Shown: positions 52,237 to 61,020 of the stretch, one piece after another
Numbering within the stretch: position 1 is the stretch's first letter
How the letters are laid out: each line of letters begins with the position of its first letter
Origin: Nocardia terrae
Lineage (GTDB): Bacteria > Actinomycetota > Actinomycetes > Mycobacteriales > Mycobacteriaceae
DNA: 61,020 nt
Reading direction: 5' to 3'
Assembly: GCF_009760405.1 (NCBI RefSeq)
Contig: NZ_WRPP01000018.1
Span: 1-61,020, forward strand
The notes under the pieces: generated by a model
The model's input: only the letters and a program-made list of their open reading frames with translations
What the model was told of the DNA's origin: nothing
Databases searched by the model: none
Position numbers and translations under genes: made by a program

Positions 52237-53997
52237 TTACAGGCCGAGGTCGCCCTCGAACGCCGCCTCTTCCAGGCGGTGCTTGACGGTGGTCAGGAAG
52301 CGACCAGCGTCGGCGCCGTCGATGAGGCGGTGATCGTAGGTGAGCGGCAGGTAGGCCATCGAGCGGATGCCGATGAACTCGTTGCCGTCATCACTGATCA
52401 CCATGGGGCGCTTCACGATCGCGCCGGTGCCCAGCATGGCGGACTGCGGCGGCAGCAGGATCGGGGTGTCGAACAGCGCGCCGTTCGATCCGATGTTCGT
52501 GATCGTGAAGGTGCCGTTGGCCAGCTCGTCCGGCTTGAGGCCGCCGGTGCGGGCGCGGTTGGCGATATCGGCGATGGCCCGGGCCAGTCCGGCCAGCGAC
52601 AGGTCGTTGGCGTTGTGGATGACCGGCGAGAGCAGACCCTGCTCGGTGTCGACCGCGATACCCAGGTTGACCACCGAGTGGTAGGTGATCTCCTTGGTCT
52701 CGATGTTGTACGACGCGTTGATGTTCGGGTGCACGGCCAGCGCCTCGATGACGGCCTTGGCGTAGAACGGCAGGAACGTGATGTTCACGCCTTCGCGCTG
52801 CTTGAACGCGGCCTTGGCGCGGTTGCGCAGGGACGCGATCTTGGTCATGTCGACCTCGTGCACCTGGGTCAGCTGCGCGGTCGTCTGCAGCGACTCGAGC
52901 GTCTTGACCGCGGTGATCTGCCGGATGCGGCTGGCCTTCTGGACCGTGCCGGGCAGGTGCGACAGCGACGGCCGCGGCGCGGCGGCGGCAGCGGCCGGGG
53001 CGGCCGGAGCAGCGGCGGCGGGTGCGGCAGCGGCGGGAGCCGGAGCCTTCTTGGCCTCGGCCGCGGCGAGCACATCCTGCTTGCGGATGCGGCCGCCGAC
53101 ACCGGAACCGGAGACGGAGGCGAGGTCGACGTTGTTCTCCGCGGCCAGCTTTCGCACCAGCGGGGTGACGTAGGGGCCGCCGCCGTTGGTGGAGGGCTCC
53201 TCGGCCGGGGTGGCCGCGGCCGGGACCACGGCGGGCTTGGGAGCCGGAGCCGGAGCGGGCGCAGGCGCGGGAGCCGCGGCGGCCGGAGCCGGGGCGGGCG
53301 CGGGAGCCGGGGCCGGAGCAGCCGGGGCGGGTGCAGGCGCGGGGGCCGGGGCCGGGGCGGCGGCAGGGGAGCCGCTGCCGATGACGCCCAGCTGACCGCC
53401 GACCGCGACGACATCGTCCTCGTTCGCGGAGATCTCCAGCAGCGTGCCCGCGACCGGAGACGGGATCTCGGTGTCGACCTTGTCGGTGGAGACCTCGAGC
53501 AGCGGCTCGTCGACCGCGACCTGGTCGCCGACCTGCTTCAGCCAGCGGGTGACGGTGCCCTCGGTGACGGACTCACCGAGCTCGGGCATCTTGACCGGGG
53601 TGCCGGAGGCGGCAGCGGCCGGAGCGGGCGCGGCGGCGGGTGCCGGGGCCGGAGCGGCGGCAACCGGCTGCGGGGCCGGGGCGGGAGCGGGGGCGGCTTC
53701 GGGAGCCGGGGCCGGGGCTGCGGCGGGAGCGGGGTCGGCGGCCGGGGCAGGCGCGGAACCGGCCTCACCGATCACGCCGAGCTCTCCGCCGACCTCGACC
53801 ACGTCGTCCTCCTGGGCGACGATCTTCACGAGAACGCCTGCGGTGGGGGACGGGATCTCGGTGTCGACCTTGTCGGTGGAGACCTCGAGCAGCGGCTCGT
53901 CGACCTCGACCGTGTCTCCTTCCTTCTTCAGCCACCTGGTCACAGTGCCCTCGGTGACGCTCTCACCAAGAGCCGGCATCTGGACGGAGAAGGTCAT
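52237..53997 (-). CDS. dlaT/sucB: 2-oxoacid dehydrogenase E2 (dihydrolipoamide succinyl/acetyltransferase)
   Basis: A 586-residue E2 with two lipoyl domains (lipoyl-Lys43 and Lys173 in STDKVDTEIPS), long Ala/Pro hinges (80-130 and about 220-255), a subunit-binding domain (YVTPLVRKLAAENNVDLASV...GRIRKQDVL) and a catalytic domain ending in TYDHRLIDGADAGRFL. In Mycobacterium DlaT serves pyruvate dehydrogenase with AceE and peroxide defence with AhpD; in most annotations it is labelled SucB. The window thus encodes two separate E2 cores plus the lipoylation enzymes. Confidence 0.94.
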   Translation of the reverse strand: MTFSVQMPALGESVTEGTVTRWLKKEGDTVEVDEPLLEVSTDKVDTEIPSPTAGVLVKIVAQEDDVVEVGGELGVIGEAGSAPAPAADPAPAAAPAPAPEAAPAPAPAPQPVAAAPAPAPAAAPAPAAAASGTPVKMPELGESVTEGTVTRWLKQVGDQVAVDEPLLEVSTDKVDTEIPSPVAGTLLEISANEDDVVAVGGQLGVIGSGSPAAAPAPAPAPAPAPAAPAPAPAPAPAPAAAAPAPAPAPAPAPKPAVVPAAATPAEEPSTNGGGPYVTPLVRKLAAENNVDLASVSGSGVGGRIRKQDVLAAAEAKKAPAPAAAAPAAAAPAAPAAAAAAPRPSLSHLPGTVQKASRIRQITAVKTLESLQTTAQLTQVHEVDMTKIASLRNRAKAAFKQREGVNITFLPFYAKAVIEALAVHPNINASYNIETKEITYHSVVNLGIAVDTEQGLLSPVIHNANDLSLAGLARAIADIANRARTGGLKPDELANGTFTITNIGSNGALFDTPILLPPQSAMLGTGAIVKRPMVISDDGNEFIGIRSMAYLPLTYDHRLIDGADAGRFLTTVKHRLEEAAFEGDLGL

Positions 53998-54705
53998 TTC
54001 CGTTGACTCCTCTGACTGCTCGTCGGGTTAAACAGTTCGTCTCTCAGCGGGCGTGGCACCGCGGGTCGCGATGTCGTCCCGACGGCCACCGAACTATCCG
54101 TGGCGCCAGAGATCCGTGTTGGTTCTTGTTCCAGCCACCCATCCTTGCACTCGTCGCGGTGCGGCGTGTCACAGGGCGGCGGTTGCGCCGACCTCTCCGT
54201 GTCGCGATCCCCCGCGTGAGCGGGAAAGTCCCTGGCGTGCGCCCGGATAAGCGGGATGCCATGACACGTATCACGTTTGCCCTCACCGCGCCCGTCCGGG
54301 GTGCCGGTAGCCGGGAGTCAACACGACGGACGCAGCGGTAGCGAGCAGCTAACTGGAACCCCACCCGCACTCCCGCGCTCGGCGGGTTCGGTGCGGCGGG
54401 CCGATGCCGCCTGTCGTGTGGCACTCGGTAGTCATCGAAGGTTGGCGCTCGACGCTTCACGGACAGGGCGCGGATCCGTGGCCATGACCCGAATCGAGTT
54501 CGGGTGCGATCGCCGTGCGGCGCAGAGGACGGAATCGGGCGAACCGGGTTCGGCGGCGGTCCGCTCGGCAGGTGGGCTGAGGTGCGGCTGAACGGTTTCT
54601 GAGGGGGCGCTTAGGAGTTGGACGGGGGAGTGGCGGGCGGGCCCGGAGGTGGGCAGTATCGAAATATCCGGCGGTGTGTATTCCGGTCCGGAGAGGAGGC
54701 TTCCG
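53998..54705. other. 700-base gap without a convincing gene
   Basis: Between the divergent E2 and small conserved genes. It should hold the E2 promoter. No open frame here has both actinobacterial codon bias and a ribosome site. A small hairpin CCCGC-GTGA-GCGGG occurs near 54215. GAGAGGAGG at its right end serves the gene at 54706. Confidence 0.5.
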
Positions 54706-55041
54706 ATGGGATTCCTGGATCGGTTCGGACGTAGCGGTTCCGCCCGCCGGGGTGACGTCGACCCCGCCGACATGGCGCACCTCGCCGCCTGGACCCGAAA
54801 CCACTACGGCGTCGAGGCTTTCGTCGAGCCCCGCACCACGGTCACCGACGTAACGGTCGTCCTGGTAGCCCACGACGGCGAATGGACCCGCCGCGTAGTC
54901 GGCGAACGCGGCGCCCACCGCCTCTCCACCACCCTCAACATCCCCGTCTATGACGCCCGCAGAGTCGGCTACCCCCAACGCATGCGCGACTACGAGGCTC
55001 GGCGCCGCATCCTCGAACGCCGCACCGCCGAATGGCAATGA
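54706..55041 (+). CDS. Conserved hypothetical protein (111 aa)
   Basis: A small soluble protein starting MGFLDRFGRSGSARRGDVDP, with AHLAAWTRNHYGVEAFVEPRTTVTDVTVVLVAHDGEWTRRVVGERG followed by a basic helical end (RVGYPQRMRDYEARRRILERR). GAGAGGAGG precedes the ATG. Such genes occur beside dlaT and pepA in Nocardia-like genomes and are sometimes labelled oxidoreductase, but no cofactor motif is visible. Function unknown. Confidence 0.75.
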   Translation: MGFLDRFGRSGSARRGDVDPADMAHLAAWTRNHYGVEAFVEPRTTVTDVTVVLVAHDGEWTRRVVGERGAHRLSTTLNIPVYDARRVGYPQRMRDYEARRRILERRTAEWQ

Positions 55042-55339
55042 CACGCTGACGCCCCCGTGCCACAGTGACGATCGGGCAGTCGGGCGAGCACTGAGAGGCA
55101 CCGCCGCCGATCGGAGCCGCCCCGAACTCCGCGCCGCCCGCAACCGCCTGGTACGTGATCCGTTGGTACAGCCACGTCGGTGTGTGTTCGACGATCCCAC
55201 ATGGCCAATGCTCCGCCACCATGCCCGCGGTGCAGGTGAAGCGCGATCCGATCGCAAAGGCCATCTCCGCGCGCACCGAGTAGGCCGTGACGCCGGGCCG
55301 CATCTGCCGACTCAGTCCGGCCGTCTCGTCGAGCAGCAC
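54935..55339 (-). pseudogene. Possible gene remnant with coding-like codon use
   Basis: On the minus strand, 55339 to about 55070 shows the high third-position GC of real genes (MRPGVTAYSVRAEMAFAIGS, TPTWLYQRITYQAVAGG), but the frame then runs antisense into the end of the 54706 gene and loses that bias. In-frame sequence continues upstream of 55339 without a clear start or ribosome site. It may be the middle of a decayed gene. No family recognised. Confidence 0.25.
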
Positions 55340-55422
55340 ATCCTTGAGGGCATTTGTCCGAATTAGCCTCCAAGACGTGCCGCTCGATGAACTCGCCGGC
55401 CGAGGTGGTCGCTGGAATGGCG

Positions 55423-55456
55423 AACGCCCGCCGCTGCTTCGAGCAGGGCGGGCGTT
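55423..55456 (-). terminator. Terminator of pepA
   Basis: AACGCCCGCC (55423-55432) and GGCGGGCGTT (55447-55456) form a 10-bp stem with a 14-nt loop, 22 bases after the pepA stop codon. No U tract on the minus strand. Confidence 0.65.
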
Positions 55457-55477
55457 GTTGTCGGACTGGGCCGTTGG

Positions 55478-56983
55478 TTATTCGGCGGCGATGTCCTCGA
55501 GGGTGGTGATGAGCGTGCGGACCGGGACGCCGGTGCCGCCCTTGCCGATGTAGCCGAAGGGGCCGCCGGTGTTGTAGGCCGGGCCCGCCACGTCGAGGTG
55601 AGCCCACTGGACGGACTCGGGGACGAATTCCTTGAGGAAGATGCCCGCGGAGAGCATGCCGCCCCAGCGGTGGGGCGCGACGTTCGCCAGGTCGGCGACC
55701 TTGGAGTTGATGTCGGCGCGGAGTTCGGTGGGAAGCGGCATGGCCCAGGCGTTTTCGCCGATCTCCTGGGAGATGCGGGCGACGCGGTCGCGGAAGACGT
55801 CGGTACCCATGACGCCCGGGGTGCGGGTGCCGAGGGCGACCATCTGCGCGCCGGTGAGGGTGGCGACGTCGATGAGGTAGTCGGGCTCGTCCTCGCCCGC
55901 GCGCACGATCGCGTCGGCGAGGATGAGGCGGCCCTCGGCGTCGGTGTTGATGACCTCGACGGTGGTGCCGCCGTACTGGGTGAGCACGTCGCCCGGCCGC
56001 TGCGCGGTGGCCGACGGCATGTTCTCGGCCATGGGCACGGTGGCGATAACGGTGAGCGGCAGGCTCAGTCGCGCCGCGAGGAGCGTGGTGGCGATGACCG
56101 CCGCCGCGCCGCCCATGTCGGAGGTCATGTTCTCCATGCCCGCGGCGGGCTTGATGGAGATGCCGCCGGTGTCGAAGGTGATGCCCTTGCCGATGAGCGC
56201 CACCTTGGGGTCGCCGCCCGCGTAGATGATGCGGATCAGCCGCGGCGGCCGCGAGGAGCCCTTGCCGACGCCGAGAATGCCGCCGTAGCCCTGGTTTTCG
56301 AGTTCCTTCTCGTCGAGGATCTCCACCTGCAGTCCGGCGGCCTTGGCCAGTTCGGCTGCGCGGTTGGCGAATTCGCCCGGGAACAGGTCGCTGGGCGGGG
56401 TGTTCACGAAATCCCGTGCGGTGGCGACGGCTTCGGCGATGGCCTGCGCCCGGAACAGCTCCTCTTCACCGAATCCCGGTTCGGGAACCAGGAATTCGAC
56501 CCGCTTGACCGGCTGATCCTCGGCCTTCGGCGCGGACTTGGCCGACTTGAACGCGGTGAACTGGTACGCGCCCAGGTAGAACCCCTCGGCCGCCGCACCC
56601 AGATCCAGCCCGGACAGCGTGGTGACCGCGGTCGCGACCCCGGTCAGCGCCCGCCCGGCCGCACCGGCCGACTTGCGCACCTGCTCGGCGTCGACCTTGT
56701 CCGCCGCCCCGAGTCCGACCGCCAGTACGAAGTCCACGCCCAGCCCCGCCGGCGCGGGAACGCGGGTGACTTCCTCGCCCTTGCCCTTGGCCCCGACCGC
56801 CCGCAGCGCAGTCAGCAGCGCCGCCCGGGTGTCCGCGTCGAGCACATCGGTGAAGGCGTCGGCGGGCGCGATGACCGGCCCGTCCTCCGACGAGGTGAGT
56901 CCGATGACGAGCACATCGGCGTCCCCGATGCCCTCGGTGCGTACCAGTTCCGGTCCGAGCGAACGATCTGCAACAGCTGTCAT
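55478..56983 (-). CDS. pepA: Leucyl aminopeptidase (M17 family)
   Basis: Cytosolic hexameric two-metal aminopeptidase of 501 residues, matching mycobacterial PepB. The N-terminal domain is variable; the catalytic domain has LIGKGITFDTGGISIKPA with the metal Lys and Asp, MTSDMGGAAAV, and the signature NTDAEGRLILADA, followed by DVATLTGAQMVALG. It removes N-terminal residues from peptides and processes glutathione-like compounds. Single gene with its own terminator. Confidence 0.95.
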   Translation of the reverse strand: MTAVADRSLGPELVRTEGIGDADVLVIGLTSSEDGPVIAPADAFTDVLDADTRAALLTALRAVGAKGKGEEVTRVPAPAGLGVDFVLAVGLGAADKVDAEQVRKSAGAAGRALTGVATAVTTLSGLDLGAAAEGFYLGAYQFTAFKSAKSAPKAEDQPVKRVEFLVPEPGFGEEELFRAQAIAEAVATARDFVNTPPSDLFPGEFANRAAELAKAAGLQVEILDEKELENQGYGGILGVGKGSSRPPRLIRIIYAGGDPKVALIGKGITFDTGGISIKPAAGMENMTSDMGGAAAVIATTLLAARLSLPLTVIATVPMAENMPSATAQRPGDVLTQYGGTTVEVINTDAEGRLILADAIVRAGEDEPDYLIDVATLTGAQMVALGTRTPGVMGTDVFRDRVARISQEIGENAWAMPLPTELRADINSKVADLANVAPHRWGGMLSAGIFLKEFVPESVQWAHLDVAGPAYNTGGPFGYIGKGGTGVPVRTLITTLEDIAAE

Positions 56984-57161
56984 GAGAGCCCACGTTACTG
57001 CGCCGATCCGACCGCGGCCGATGGGGCGCGGATCGCGAGTATCCCGTCGGTCGAAACCCGTCGGTCTCTAGGTTGCTGTTTGTGCGCTAGCGCGGCGGGT
57101 AATTGGCCTGCGAGGGGATCTTCCCGCATCGACTCCCGTTCCCCTCGGCGCGAAAGGGGGT

Positions 57162-57479
57162 ATGACAATGTCATCACCCGATCCCAGACCAACAGATGTT
57201 TCCAGTGGCGATGGCGGTAAGAAGGCCCGCATGATCGCTGCCGTGGCGGTCGTCGTCGCGGCGCTCGCCATCGCCTTCGCAGTCGGTGTGCTGGTGAGTC
57301 GCTCGGGTAAGAACTCCGACACGACTCCCACGACGACTACAGCGACAACCGTCCCGTCGGCACCGACCAGCTCGCATGCCTCGGTCACGAATCCCGGCAT
57401 CCCGGCCCCCTCGGTCACCGCCCCGCCCAGGTTCGTGGTTCCGCCCACCACGACCGCCGGTGCGCCCGGCGCGAACTGA
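57162..57479 (+). CDS. Small membrane-anchored Thr/Pro-rich protein
   Basis: A 105-residue protein with a short acidic leader, one transmembrane helix (MIAAVAVVVAALAIAFAVGVLV) and a Ser/Thr/Pro-rich tail with SRSGKNSD at the membrane exit and TTTTATTV and PPTTTAG stretches, so the tail is probably outside the cell and possibly O-mannosylated. AAAGGGGG lies upstream of the ATG. Function unknown. Confidence 0.65.
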   Translation: MTMSSPDPRPTDVSSGDGGKKARMIAAVAVVVAALAIAFAVGVLVSRSGKNSDTTPTTTTATTVPSAPTSSHASVTNPGIPAPSVTAPPRFVVPPTTTAGAPGAN

Positions 57480-57662
57480 TCGTCCGGGGACCGGTGGCGA
57501 ATCGCGGGAAACCAGTGGTCAGCCACCTTTTTCGTCAACGGTCCTCGACGCCCGGTTCACCCGTTTCCGGACCTTTCGCGGCCCACGCGTGAATACCCTG
57601 GATTGCGACACCGCCGTCGGGCACGACTTCGCGGTGTCCCCATCCTCCGGTGCCCGCCCTTG

Positions 57663-57701
57663 ATCGCGCGGGCGCACAGCTCGAATCGCGCGGGCGCACA
57701 G
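57663..57701 (+). repeat. 17-bp direct repeat in the EF-Tu leader
   Basis: ATCGCGCGGGCGCACAG occurs at 57663-57679 and 57685-57701; the second copy runs straight into the GGAGG ribosome site of the tuf gene. Possibly a replication slip; an effect on translation is conceivable. Confidence 0.7.
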
Positions 57702-57711
57702 GAGGATTCCA

Positions 57712-58908
<1,197 letters not shown>

Positions 58909-58911
58909 GGA

Positions 58912-60339
58912 TCAGCCCATTTCCTCGAGTGCCTTGCCCTTGGTCTCGGGAACCCACTTGAGCACGAACGGGATCGAGAGGACGGCGAAGGCGGTGTAGA
59001 TGACGTAGGTGCCCGACAGGTTCCAGTCGGCCAGGCTGGGGAAGCTGGCGGTGATGACCCAGTTGGCGATCCACTGCGCCGACGCGGCCACGCCGAGCGC
59101 GGCGGCGCGAATCCGGTTGGGGAACATCTCGCCGAGCAGCACCCACACCACGACACCCCACGACATGGCGAAGAACAGCACGAAGCAGTGCGCGGAGATG
59201 AGCGCTGTGATGCCCTGCGCGTGCGGCAGGCTCACGTTGCTGCCCGAGCCGGTCTTGTACGAGAACGCCCATCCCTCGAGCGCGAGCGAGATGGCCATGC
59301 CCGTGGATCCGATGAGCGCCAACGGTTTCCGGCCGATCCGGTCGACCAGCACCATGGCGATGACGGTGCCCACGATATTGATGATCGAGGTCGTGAACGA
59401 GTAGAAGAACGAACTCGACGGATCGATGCCGACGGACTGCCACAGCGTCGCCGAGTAGTAGAAGACGACATTGATGCCGACCAGCTGCTGGAACACCGAC
59501 AGCCCGATGCCGATCCACACCACCGGCAGGAACCAGAACTTCCCGCCGAGCAGATCCTTGAACGTCGAGCGGGTCTCACTGTGCATGGCCTGCTGGATCT
59601 CGATGATGCGAGCGTCGAGTTCACCCCGGTTGCCCTCGACCTCGGTCAGCACTTCCTTCGCCTTGTCGAACTTCCCGATGGAGATGAGGTAGCGCGGCGA
59701 CTCCGGAATGGTGAACGAGAACAGGAAGTAGAGCCCGGCGGGCACCACCATCACGCCGAGCATCCACTGCCAGGCTTCCAGCCCGGCGATGTGTCCGCGC
59801 TGCTCGCTGCCCGCCATCTTGAGGATCGCGAAGTTCACCAGCTGTGAGGTGGCGATGCCGATCACGATGGCCGCCTGCTGGAACGACGCCAGCCGTCCGC
59901 GATACGCCGGCGGCGACACCTCGGCGATGTACGCGGGCCCGATCACCGACGCCATGCCGATGCCGATGCCGCCGATGACTCGCCACATGGCCAGATCCCA
60001 CAACGCGAACGGCAATGCCGACCCGATCGCACTACAGGTGAACAGCGCGGCCGCGATCCGCATGACCCAGATGCGCCCGATCCGGTCCGCGATCCGCCCC
60101 GCGATCGCCGCGCCGACCGCGCACCCGATCAACGCGATGGCCACCACCTGCGCCAAGGTCGCCGACCCGATGTCGTAGCGATCCCGGATCGCCTCGACCG
60201 CCCCGTTGATGACCGAGCTGTCGTACCCGAAAAGGAACCCGCCCATCGCGGCAGCGGCGGTAATGAACACGACGTAGACGAGTGCGTCCGCCCCTTCCTT
60301 CTGATCGCCGGGTGTTCGCGCCCCCATCGTTGAGTTCAC
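58912..60339 (-). CDS. MFS sugar transporter (GLUT/XylE family)
   Basis: Sugar:proton symporter of about 475 residues with 12 predicted helices. Family motifs: GGFLFGYDSSVINGA in helix 1, GRIADRIGRIWVMRIAA, PAYIAEVSPPAYRGRLASFQQ with the QQ of helix 5, PESPRYLI at the end of helix 6, QQLVGINVVFYYSATLW in helix 7, DRIGRKPL, and VPETKGKALEEM at the C-terminus. GTG 60339 is preceded by GAAGGAG. The reading frame continues open 250 bases upstream to another well-placed start. Substrate unknown, most likely a hexose or pentose. Confidence 0.88.
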   Translation of the reverse strand: MNSTMGARTPGDQKEGADALVYVVFITAAAAMGGFLFGYDSSVINGAVEAIRDRYDIGSATLAQVVAIALIGCAVGAAIAGRIADRIGRIWVMRIAAALFTCSAIGSALPFALWDLAMWRVIGGIGIGMASVIGPAYIAEVSPPAYRGRLASFQQAAIVIGIATSQLVNFAILKMAGSEQRGHIAGLEAWQWMLGVMVVPAGLYFLFSFTIPESPRYLISIGKFDKAKEVLTEVEGNRGELDARIIEIQQAMHSETRSTFKDLLGGKFWFLPVVWIGIGLSVFQQLVGINVVFYYSATLWQSVGIDPSSSFFYSFTTSIINIVGTVIAMVLVDRIGRKPLALIGSTGMAISLALEGWAFSYKTGSGSNVSLPHAQGITALISAHCFVLFFAMSWGVVVWVLLGEMFPNRIRAAALGVAASAQWIANWVITASFPSLADWNLSGTYVIYTAFAVLSIPFVLKWVPETKGKALEEMG

Positions 60340-60588
60340 GCAGACTCCTTCGTTTCGCCCCGTTTTCCCGTATTGACCCGCATTTCGACAATTGTTGCCG
60401 CTCGGATGCTTGTCAACGGGCAGGCAACGCCGGTTCCGTGCTGTCTGTTCTGTACCCAGCGCTGTCTCTTCTATTGCGAGCTGTTCGAGGGCGCGCTCGG
60501 CGATCACGAAGAGGTGGCGAGCGGAATCGACGTCACCCAGTCGCGCCGCCTCCGCGGCTCTGGACACCGTTCGCAGGACCTCGGGCAT
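60340..60588 (-). other. In-frame 5' extension of the MFS gene, possible fused or decayed small gene
   Basis: ATG 60588 has GAGGAG five bases upstream and encodes about 50 residues of helical, coding-like sequence (MPEVLRTVSRAAEAARLGDV, LFVIAERALEQLAIEE), then about 35 residues of unusual composition (RNRRCLPVDKHPSGNN) leading without a stop into the MFS protein. Either a 558-residue fusion is made, or a small upstream gene has lost its stop while the MFS protein is still made from its own strong site. Confidence 0.4.
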
Positions 60589-60665
60589 CTGCACTCCTCG
60601 AAGATCGACTTCCGGTCCCGGGTGATTCGTAGAGATGCCCGCAAAGGTGCAGGTAGAGAGGCGAT

Positions 60666-60695
60666 TTGACTTTGGTTCACCGCACCCCGTAACTT
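60666..60695 (+). promoter_or_regulatory. rRNA operon promoter
   Basis: TTGACT (60666-60671), an 18-bp spacer and TAACTT (60690-60695) resemble actinobacterial rrn promoters, and a boxA-type leader follows 200 bases downstream. Nothing on the minus strand uses this region in the right direction. Confidence 0.7.
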
Positions 60696-60900
60696 ATTCC
60701 AGGTCAGAGCGACACGGACACCGACCCGGAGCCCCAAGGGCCTGGGAAACGAGGTTGGACGAGGAGCGCCTGATGATCAGGTTAGTTTCGCCCGACCAGC
60801 GGATTTGGTTCTGCTGCGAGGACTGAGCTAAGCTTCACCAGCAAGAAACAAGCAGCCTCACCGACAAGCGGGACTAGAGCCCGGGCGTTGGTGTGTGCGT

Positions 60901-60992
60901 GTGTTCTTTGAGAACTCAATAGTGTGTCGATGAATGTCAGTGCCAAATATTTTATTTGGTTCCAATCATTCTCACCCCCGTGAGGGTGGTTG
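60901..60992 (+). ncRNA. rRNA operon leader with boxA-like antitermination element
   Basis: The segment TTCTTTGAGAACTCAATAG (60904-60922) is the conserved boxA-type element of mycobacterial and nocardial pre-16S leaders, followed by the usual GTGTG tract. CACCC-CCGTGA-GGGTG (about 60974-60989) forms a hairpin that may belong to the RNase III processing stem. The mature 16S 5' end is not reached in this window. Confidence 0.85.
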
Positions 60993-61020
60993 GACATTAA
61001 GTCAGCTTAATTTCCGAGCT

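Noticed and set aside
53186..53395. Plus-strand Gly/Ala-repeat frame inside the E2 gene
   Set aside because: It is the complement of the Ala/Pro hinge of the E2 protein.

Overview
The window is high-GC actinobacterial chromosome, most likely Nocardia or a close relative in the Mycobacteriales. The evidence is the conserved backbone known from Mycobacterium (glnA2, glnE, glnA1, an RDD protein, a DUF4191 protein, lipA, lipB, a TIGR01777 epimerase, the two-lipoyl-domain E2 dlaT/sucB, and pepA), frequent GTG starts, GTGA/ATGA stop-start overlaps, and an actinobacterial rRNA leader at the right edge. I see no prophage, transposase, CRISPR array, tRNA or biosynthetic cluster. The 16S gene itself starts beyond base 61020.

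Layout. 1-229: hairpin and short repeats. 230-1570: glnA2. 1643-13070: a complete non-phosphorylating L-fucose utilisation locus lying between glnA2 and glnE, which are neighbours in mycobacteria. It encodes an RbsABC-type importer, mutarotase, aldose dehydrogenase, fuconolactonase, L-fuconate dehydratase, an SDR dehydrogenase, an FAH-family hydrolase and an FMN L-lactate dehydrogenase, with a GntR/FCD regulator. Predicted flow: L-fucose > L-fuconolactone > L-fuconate > 2-keto-3-deoxyfuconate > 2,4-diketo acid > pyruvate + L-lactate > pyruvate. A palindrome, ACATCGGATGT, recurs at the divergent promoter and near the regulator gene.

13178-38205: glnE, an ESX-substrate-like Pro/Thr-rich protein, hydrolases and peptidases, a complete lpd-E1alpha-E1beta-E2 2-oxoacid dehydrogenase operon downstream of a PucR-type regulator, trmO, tiny ORFs, a YwiC-like membrane protein, a secreted PtpB-like phosphatase, and a lower-GC pair (two-TM sensor-like protein plus a 39-residue acidic ORF). 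38406-40823: glnA1 with a strong GlnR box, and the RDD protein.

41084-46175: Tat esterase, a molybdopterin oxidoreductase/ferredoxin reductase/DUF6510 trio, DUF4191, and secreted HNH and Excalibur proteins. 46219-56983: fusA2-like factor, lipA, lipB, acetyltransferase, epimerase, 2-oxoglutarate dehydrogenase E2, pepA. The lipoate genes lie beside one client E2 and about 20 kb from the other. 57162-61020: a small membrane protein, a stand-alone EF-Tu paralogue, a sugar MFS transporter with an odd in-frame 5' extension, and the rrn promoter and boxA leader.

All calls are by eye. Family assignments rest on recognised motifs and remembered homologues; no search was run.
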